From Sordariomycetes sp. S80-01Y (taxonomy: Eukaryota; Ascomycota; Sordariomycetes): a DNA stretch of 64,000 nt. Under the pieces are notes generated by a model that did not search any database, was not told where the DNA came from, and was given only the letters and a program-made list of their open reading frames with translations. Positions 58,913 to 64,000 of this stretch are shown here, in pieces. The position numbers and the translations under genes are program-made. Within the stretch, counting starts at the first letter, position 1. The number at the start of each line of letters is the position of its first letter. The DNA lies in contig JAXQJY010000023.1 in NCBI GenBank assembly GCA_037042185.1, positions 1,138,827 through 1,202,826 on the forward strand, given 5' to 3'.

Positions 58913-59632
58913 CTAGCGACCGCAATTTTGACCCCAATAATTCAACACACCATCAACCTCATCAGGCCACGCCACGTACTCAATTATGGCATCAGGGTCA
59001 TCTGAACCAAACCAAAGTGTCCATAGAAACAAGTTGATGCCCACGCGTAGCCAGAATCTGCCTCCTTCGGTCTGTTGAGTGTTGGAGACAACCTTGACCC
59101 ATCGATCGTACTGCTGACGGTCCTCGCTGAGGTCAATATTGGGGTGTTCTGACATGGCGAGGAGATTGTCGATGCATTCTTGGTCGATCATGAGACAATA
59201 GCGGTAGCGACAGTTAGGCTCCTTCGACTTGGAGCCAGGCTTGAGATTCTCCTTGATCCAAGCATCAAATCGATTGCCAATCTCGTCAACACTAGCATCG
59301 GCCAGCGAAACAGGGTCTTCTATCACCACGTTATAGTATCGCCGAAATAGCTCCTTGTTCGGCATGGGATCATAGGGTGCCTCGTTTGGCGAGGGCTTAG
59401 AGAGAATGTCATCGTTGGCAAAGTTTTGAGCGTATATTCCGAGAATTCTCAACGCCTTGTTAAACTGCTCGTCAGATCCTGGTGTGTAGACGGTCCGAAA
59501 GATGACATATCCCCAGCTAAAAGGGTGGTGTTGGTCACCACTGCGTTGCGTGAGCTGCCTCAAGTGGTCTCGTGATAGACGACCGTCCTGAACATCGACG
59601 AGCTCCGAATCGATAGGCTCAAGGGTCGCCAT
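58913..59632 (-). CDS. Conserved-looking fungal protein of unknown function (239 aa)
   Basis: Intronless, with an ATG preceded by a TATATAA-like stretch (plus-strand TTATATAA at 59634-59641). The protein is soluble, acidic, without signal peptide or membrane segments. Motifs such as PFSWGYVIFRTVYTPGSDEQFNKAL, CLMIDQECIDNLL and GWW-less but Trp-rich end (WPDEVDGVLNYWGQNCGR) recall a family of uncharacterised ascomycete proteins, often multicopy and in variable genome regions. I cannot assign a function. Codon use and composition look like ordinary coding sequence, unlike the repeats on both sides. Confidence 0.75.
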   Translation of the reverse strand: MATLEPIDSELVDVQDGRLSRDHLRQLTQRSGDQHHPFSWGYVIFRTVYTPGSDEQFNKALRILGIYAQNFANDDILSKPSPNEAPYDPMPNKELFRRYYNVVIEDPVSLADASVDEIGNRFDAWIKENLKPGSKSKEPNCRYRYCLMIDQECIDNLLAMSEHPNIDLSEDRQQYDRWVKVVSNTQQTEGGRFWLRVGINLFLWTLWFGSDDPDAIIEYVAWPDEVDGVLNYWGQNCGR

Positions 59633-59641
59633 GTTATATAA

Positions 59642-61764
59642 ATGAGAGTTCGCTGGTGAGCGCGGTTATAGAAGACACAGAACGTGATGGTTGAGGGAAA
59701 TCGGGACCACCGTCTGCATAACATCACGTGACCACTGGCGCTTAGCGTTACATACTACACTTTATCCCAAGTTATAAAAAGCTCCGGTCTATCGTGCTAT
59801 AGACGAGAATACCCCTAGCAGAGTGTTGTACATCGAGTAAGAAGTGTAGCGGCTCGCGTGCTCCTCCGGGTCAAACCCTAGGCAGACAAGGGCATATATG
59901 ACCCTGCCGTGGGGTCGCGGAGGGATCACTGCTAGAACCCTGCGAAGTTCCTAATAGCACTAATAGAATATCTCGCCGCGGTATAATTATCTATGAACTT
60001 ATCTGTCTCCTCTAAACCACCACCATCACACGAATATTAGCTCTTAAAACTAGGCCATATTTATAAGCATAGCAATTATGCCTCTAGTAGCTAAGAACTC
60101 GCCCCTCCCCCGTGTTACGGTTATGCCTTGTGGCATGACCTGGGTGCAGGGTAGATCGTTTACCTTGCTTGATCCAGCCGGCCGGCACCTTAGTTATCTA
60201 TAGTCACATGTGGTGACGGCGTGGCTACTAACGCCTCGCGGCCCTCCACACTCTCTTGAATTGAGTAACCAATTCAACCTATCTGTAACCACCTCAAAGT
60301 GTTACACCCCGCCTCGTAATCTACTAAACCCACCACACGCCCTCCAATTAGCCTATCTCCATCCTCCCCCCCCCCTTACCTAACCTAATATCTCTATTAT
60401 ATATCTTATCCTCGCCGCTATCTATATTAACTCTAACCCTTAAGCACCTACCCTTAAGCCCCTACCCACCTAGCTATACCCATTTCTAGACCTTATAGGC
60501 GGAGCTATGTATCCTCTAGGTGTTAGGGCACAAATTAGCAAGGGACCCCGCAGTGTGCAGAGGGGTCATGTAAGCCATGGTATTTCACTAGGCATCGGTC
60601 GTTTCTAGGACCTTACACTCTTCAGAGGTTAATACAGTCACTGTTCGGCCCCTACTATCTAGCAGCGAGGTCAGGGTGATGTTACGACCCGTCATGCGGC
60701 CTTCACGTGACCCTGAGACACTCCCACTAATTTCCTCTAATCACCACTGAACACCCGGTTAGCCTCCCTGGCTCACAACGCTCCTGCATAGGCTCACCGT
60801 GAGCCCCAGGGGATCATAACGAGCCTCACTGCTTAGATCACCACGATCCCCTATATCACTAGCTAGTATATAGGACCTACGAGTCACTTATATTTACTAG
60901 ACATAACTTAGCTATTAATTATAATTATTAATGCTTAGTTACCTCCAGTTCTATAACTTCAGCACTCGACTATAACGACTACCCAGTCTTACACTTATGA
61001 CTGTTACAGGCTATGCCTACGAAGAGGCCCGCTGTGCCAGGCCTGGAATAATAATATCCCGGTACTCATAGGAGATAAATAAATCTCCCCCTAAGTAATA
61101 AACACGTAGGGATTTCTCTTCTTCTTCTTTATCTTAAGATAGACTTAATTCAGCTACCTTCTGGTTGACGAGCCCGGGGCTAGCCCTCAACACTAAGGTG
61201 CTAGACCGGCCAACCCTAAACGGCCTACTCTACACCTAGGTCTATTCCACAAGGTATAACCATAATACGAGGGGTGCCGACGATTCCTACTAACGTCAAG
61301 GTAGAGCTGATACACTTGTACTTCGGCCTTCGTCCTCCAGCTGAACAATCTCATATGAGCAAATGGGAAAGCCCGGAACAGTGGCTTGTGACTGAGAGCG
61401 CATACACCGACAGTACAGACACGTCATGTCTTGTCTTATTCTCGACTAACTAGGCATGGTGATATATCTCTAGTCAAGCTGAACAGTACCTTATGACGTT
61501 AACCTTGTCTACCATTGGATGACAAACAAGCATCATGCAGCTGATCCTACGGATACTGCGGCCCGAGCCCACCATTGCATGCGGGTCAACGCATGGATCG
61601 TGACATCCCAACCTACATTGCCCTCCCATTGGCCCAGCGAGGGAAGTCTGCTGGGATTAGTAGCACAAAAAGCAACACGCAAAGTGGACTACAGAGACGT
61701 TAAAAGTGATTTGCGAAGATAATGAATGTCAATGAGAATGAAGAGTTTATGGTGTCGATGCATG
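59642..61764. repeat. Repeat-rich, gene-poor region with LTR-like pieces
   Basis: No long supported frames. It contains the first copy of a ~96-bp dispersed repeat (60113-60209), a C-homopolymer at about 60366-60376, a stretch GAGGTTAATACAGTCACT near 60625-60642 that resembles part of the intact solo LTR, and a candidate LTR start TGTTACGACCCG near 60679. Composition is rich in CTA/TAG words as expected for RIP-damaged retrotransposons. Confidence 0.55.
60113..60209 (+). repeat. Dispersed ~96-bp repeat, copy A
   Basis: Begins TGTTACGGTTATGCC and runs to CACCTTAGTTATCTATAGTCAC. Copy B at 62923-63018 aligns along the whole length; nearly all differences are C/T or G/A transitions. A TG start suggests an LTR end. 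Confidence 0.65.
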
Positions 61765-61772
61765 TATAAATA
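61765..61772 (+). promoter_or_regulatory. TATA box of the small orphan gene
   Basis: TATAAATA about 136 bp before the ATG at 61908, followed by a CT-rich leader. Confidence 0.55.
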
Positions 61773-61907
61773 GTCGGTCCCGAACCCTTCTAAATAACAG
61801 TTATCCATTCCATTCTCATTCTCTCTAGTCTCAACCCAACAAAGCTTTCTAATCCGAGATTCATTAGCTCCATCGTTTAGCTAGCCTAAACCTGACCTTA
61901 ATCAAGG

Positions 61908-62336
61908 ATGAAGTACTCTCCTGCAAACGACAAGAGACACTGGGAGGACTATGGCCAGAACAAGGGCTGGAACAATGAAGCCATGGGCAAGTGGGCCATC
62001 ATTCAGTGCAAGGACAACACGCTGTACTGGTGCTACGGCGATGGCGGCGACCCTGATGACTTTGGCAGAAGGAACGGTCTGTGGCTGGATAATGAGGGAT
62101 ACGTGGAGACATGGAGCCGCGTCTTCTACTGCTACCAGATTGACCAGGACTATGACCATGTACGTCTTACGAAGTGGGAAGATTCAAAGCTCCCGCTGCG
62201 TTACTTGATGCTGACAAAAGGATAATAGGTTGCCTCGAAACTTGGGTCGGGTAACGTGTGGAAGTTCTCGAGTGGCGAGTTTGACGAGTATGGGGAATTC
62301 CTCAAGAATGAAGCTTGTTGGCAGGTCAGCCGCTGA
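61908..62336 (+). CDS. Small spliced orphan protein (119 aa)
   Basis: Exons 61908..62159 and 62229..62336 (69-nt intron: donor GTACGT, branch GCTGAC, acceptor AATAG) keep frame; read-through would stop at 62225, but the frame reopens with protein-like sequence (GNVWKFSSGEFDEYGEF). The product is hydrophilic, rich in Trp, Tyr, Asp and Gly (KGWNNEAMGKWAIIQCKDN, WCYGDGGDPDDFG), with no signal peptide and no known domain. A further intron 62325..62369 in phase would extend it to 62489 (155 residues). A TATA box and CT-rich leader indicate real transcription. It lies isolated between repeats, typical of lineage-specific genes. Function unknown. Confidence 0.6.
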
Positions 62337-62922
62337 GGTTTCTTCGTGCGAGGCCATCCGGAAAAGCAGAAAGCTACCTTTGCAGGCTTCGGAAAGAAGC
62401 AGAGCTACCCTTCGCTCATGTGGTTGACTCTTGTGTTGGTTCGTCGGGAGGCGTATGTTGATTTATATACACAGCGACTGCATGCATGAATGGTCTTACG
62501 GGTGACGTGAGCAAGCATATAGAGAGCCCCTGTTCATATTATATCATATCATATGTGATGTGCAGTATTGAAAAGCAGGCCTTAGCGGCTATGAATAAAG
62601 ATGACTGATTGAATGAGTCTACCTAGCCCAGAACTTTGGCCAAAGGTAACGAGAAGCTTAGGGTTTGCTGCAAGGCGAATCTGCCGATTCATGGGGTCAA
62701 CATTAGCCAGTTCTGTTAGCCGATCCACCGTAGTCCCAGCAGTCACTTACAAGGATTGTACAAGGGCATAGCGTCATCTCGATCCTGCTACGCAAATCTT
62801 ATTTTGGGAGCTTATTTAGGAGGGGTGGGTTAAGTCATGGTGAGCTAAGGTCAATTAATTTCAAAGTAAATACTTAATATATATATATAAACCCTTAACG
62901 ATACTTTATGTATAGGAGTAAC
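62337..62922. other. Flank of the orphan gene, no other gene
   Basis: Possible third exon of the orphan gene up to 62489; then ordinary intergenic sequence with an (AT)n run at about 62876-62889. Confidence 0.4.
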
Positions 62923-63018
62923 TGTTACAGTTATGCCCTATGGCACAGACCTGGGTTTAGGGTAGGTCGTTTACCTCGCCCGATCCACCTGGCTGGCACC
63001 TTAGTTATCCATGGTCAC
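62923..63018 (+). repeat. Dispersed ~96-bp repeat, copy B
   Basis: TGTTACAGTTATGCCC through CACCTTAGTTATCCATGGTCAC; the partner of copy A at 60113. The flanks differ, and the sequence to its right passes within ~100 bp into strongly AT-rich DNA. Confidence 0.65.
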
Positions 63019-63099
63019 GTTTGGGCGCTAGCTAGGTCCGCACCCGGATACGGATTTAGAATTGCCGCACCTAGTGTGGCGATTATATAAGTATAACCG

Positions 63100-64000
63100 G
63101 CCTAACTATTAGTCCGCTCTGCTATATTATAATATTATAACTATAGTTCTTAGGGGCTACCTATATTACTATTACTATTAACTATATATACTTCCACTAT
63201 AGCCTAAATAGTATTTTTTAATAATATATTCTCGCTAGAGGGTATATATAACTTATAAGAGTCTCTTCTTAAAGCTATTAATTCCTAGGTAAAGCCTTAA
63301 GGGTATATATTTATAATAAGAAAGTCCTTAAAGATCTTAAGTAGCTAAGTTAAAATTATTTTTACTTATAATTAAAATGGGCTATTACTAAGTATATTTA
63401 CTAAATAAAAATACTATATATATAGCTAAGAAATAGATTATAAGTTCTTAGTTTTTATTAAAAAAATCCTTAAATAGAACTTTATAGGTCCTAAGCTATT
63501 AATTAGGCTAGAAATACTCTTTATATAATTACTTATTAAGCTAGGATCTCTTTATATATTTAATATATTAAAAGCTATTTATAAAAGATTAATCTATAAT
63601 TATTAATCTCTTAAATATTAGAATTATATTAAAGGATATTAGGATTAATATTTACTATAATTTTAATATAAATATAACTTAAAAGGATATTTATAATTAT
63701 ATTATAGATAATAGATAAGATCTTTATAAGGGCTAGAATATTATTTATACCCTTATTAACTAGCTAGATAAAGAAGGCTTCTAGAACTAGATATAACTTA
63801 ATTTAAAGGGTTAGATTATAATTATCTTATTTATTTATTTAGACTTATTAATATACCTTTAAGTTTATCTAGGTTTATTTTTTTTTAATTATATATATAA
63901 GATAAATAAATATAGTATATTACTATTTAATATAATTAGTATTAATATCTATTAATAATTCTTTTATATTATTTTTATATTCTTAAGTAATAAGATTAAG
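63100..64000. repeat. AT-rich, TpA-rich block, probable RIP-mutated transposon
   Basis: By eye well over three quarters A+T, with dense TA, CTTA and TTAT words, almost no CG or CA-rich stretches and stops in every frame. It starts next to a repeat copy and continues past the window edge. This is what repeat-induced point mutation makes of a transposable element. The original element cannot be named. Confidence 0.75.

Overview
This 64 kb window comes from the nuclear genome of a filamentous ascomycete (Pezizomycotina, most likely a Sordariomycete; inferred, not proven). Coding genes carry short introns, mostly 44-80 nt, with GTRNGT donors, CTRAY-like branch points and YAG acceptors. The families are typical of plant- or insect-associated moulds: HET domain, CFEM/Pth11-like receptor, Zn2Cys6 and bZIP regulators, siderophore transporter, secreted hydrolases, LysM fragment. 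There are no operons, no bacterial signals and no tRNA or rRNA genes that I can support. I re-spliced the genes by hand; all multi-exon models listed as CDS keep frame through to a stop codon.

Layout. 1-1146: 3' part of a cAMP-receptor/Git3-like GPCR. 1297-3246 (-): WD40-like protein. 5870-7726: HET-domain protein. 7853-9674 (-): siderophore-iron MFS transporter with consensus siderophore-GATA-factor sites upstream. 13559-21305: plant-cell-wall group of a GH2 beta-galactosidase-like enzyme, a CE1 feruloyl esterase and a GH3 beta-xylosidase. 23097-28772: divergent pair of an NCS1 nucleobase/hydantoin-type permease and a large hydantoinase A/DUF917 fusion, sharing a promoter with a repeated 20-nt GATA-containing element. 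30689-34786: two secreted proteins I cannot assign. 35754-39550: Zn2Cys6 regulator divergent from a PAF-acetylhydrolase-like esterase. 40527-41941: CFEM/Pth11-like receptor. 43055-44526: monocarboxylate-type MFS permease. 45511-46118 (-): small secreted Cys-containing protein. 47535-48080 (-): frameshifted phosphoribosyltransferase relic.

49169-57748 looks like a small co-regulated cluster: two divergent MFS efflux pumps (DHA2-type and TRI12-type), a bZIP regulator and a secreted sulfatase. Both divergent promoters in this block share 13-nt identical words around GTCATGTTAGC, which is the most testable new observation here.

From 57.8 kb onward the window becomes repeat-rich: a complete solo LTR with 5-bp target duplication, a LysM gene fragment, one uncharacterised 239-aa gene, a pair of ~96-bp dispersed repeats, a small orphan spliced gene with a clear TATA box, and finally a strongly AT-rich, TpA-rich block (about 63.1-64.0 kb) that looks like repeat-induced point mutation (RIP) debris.
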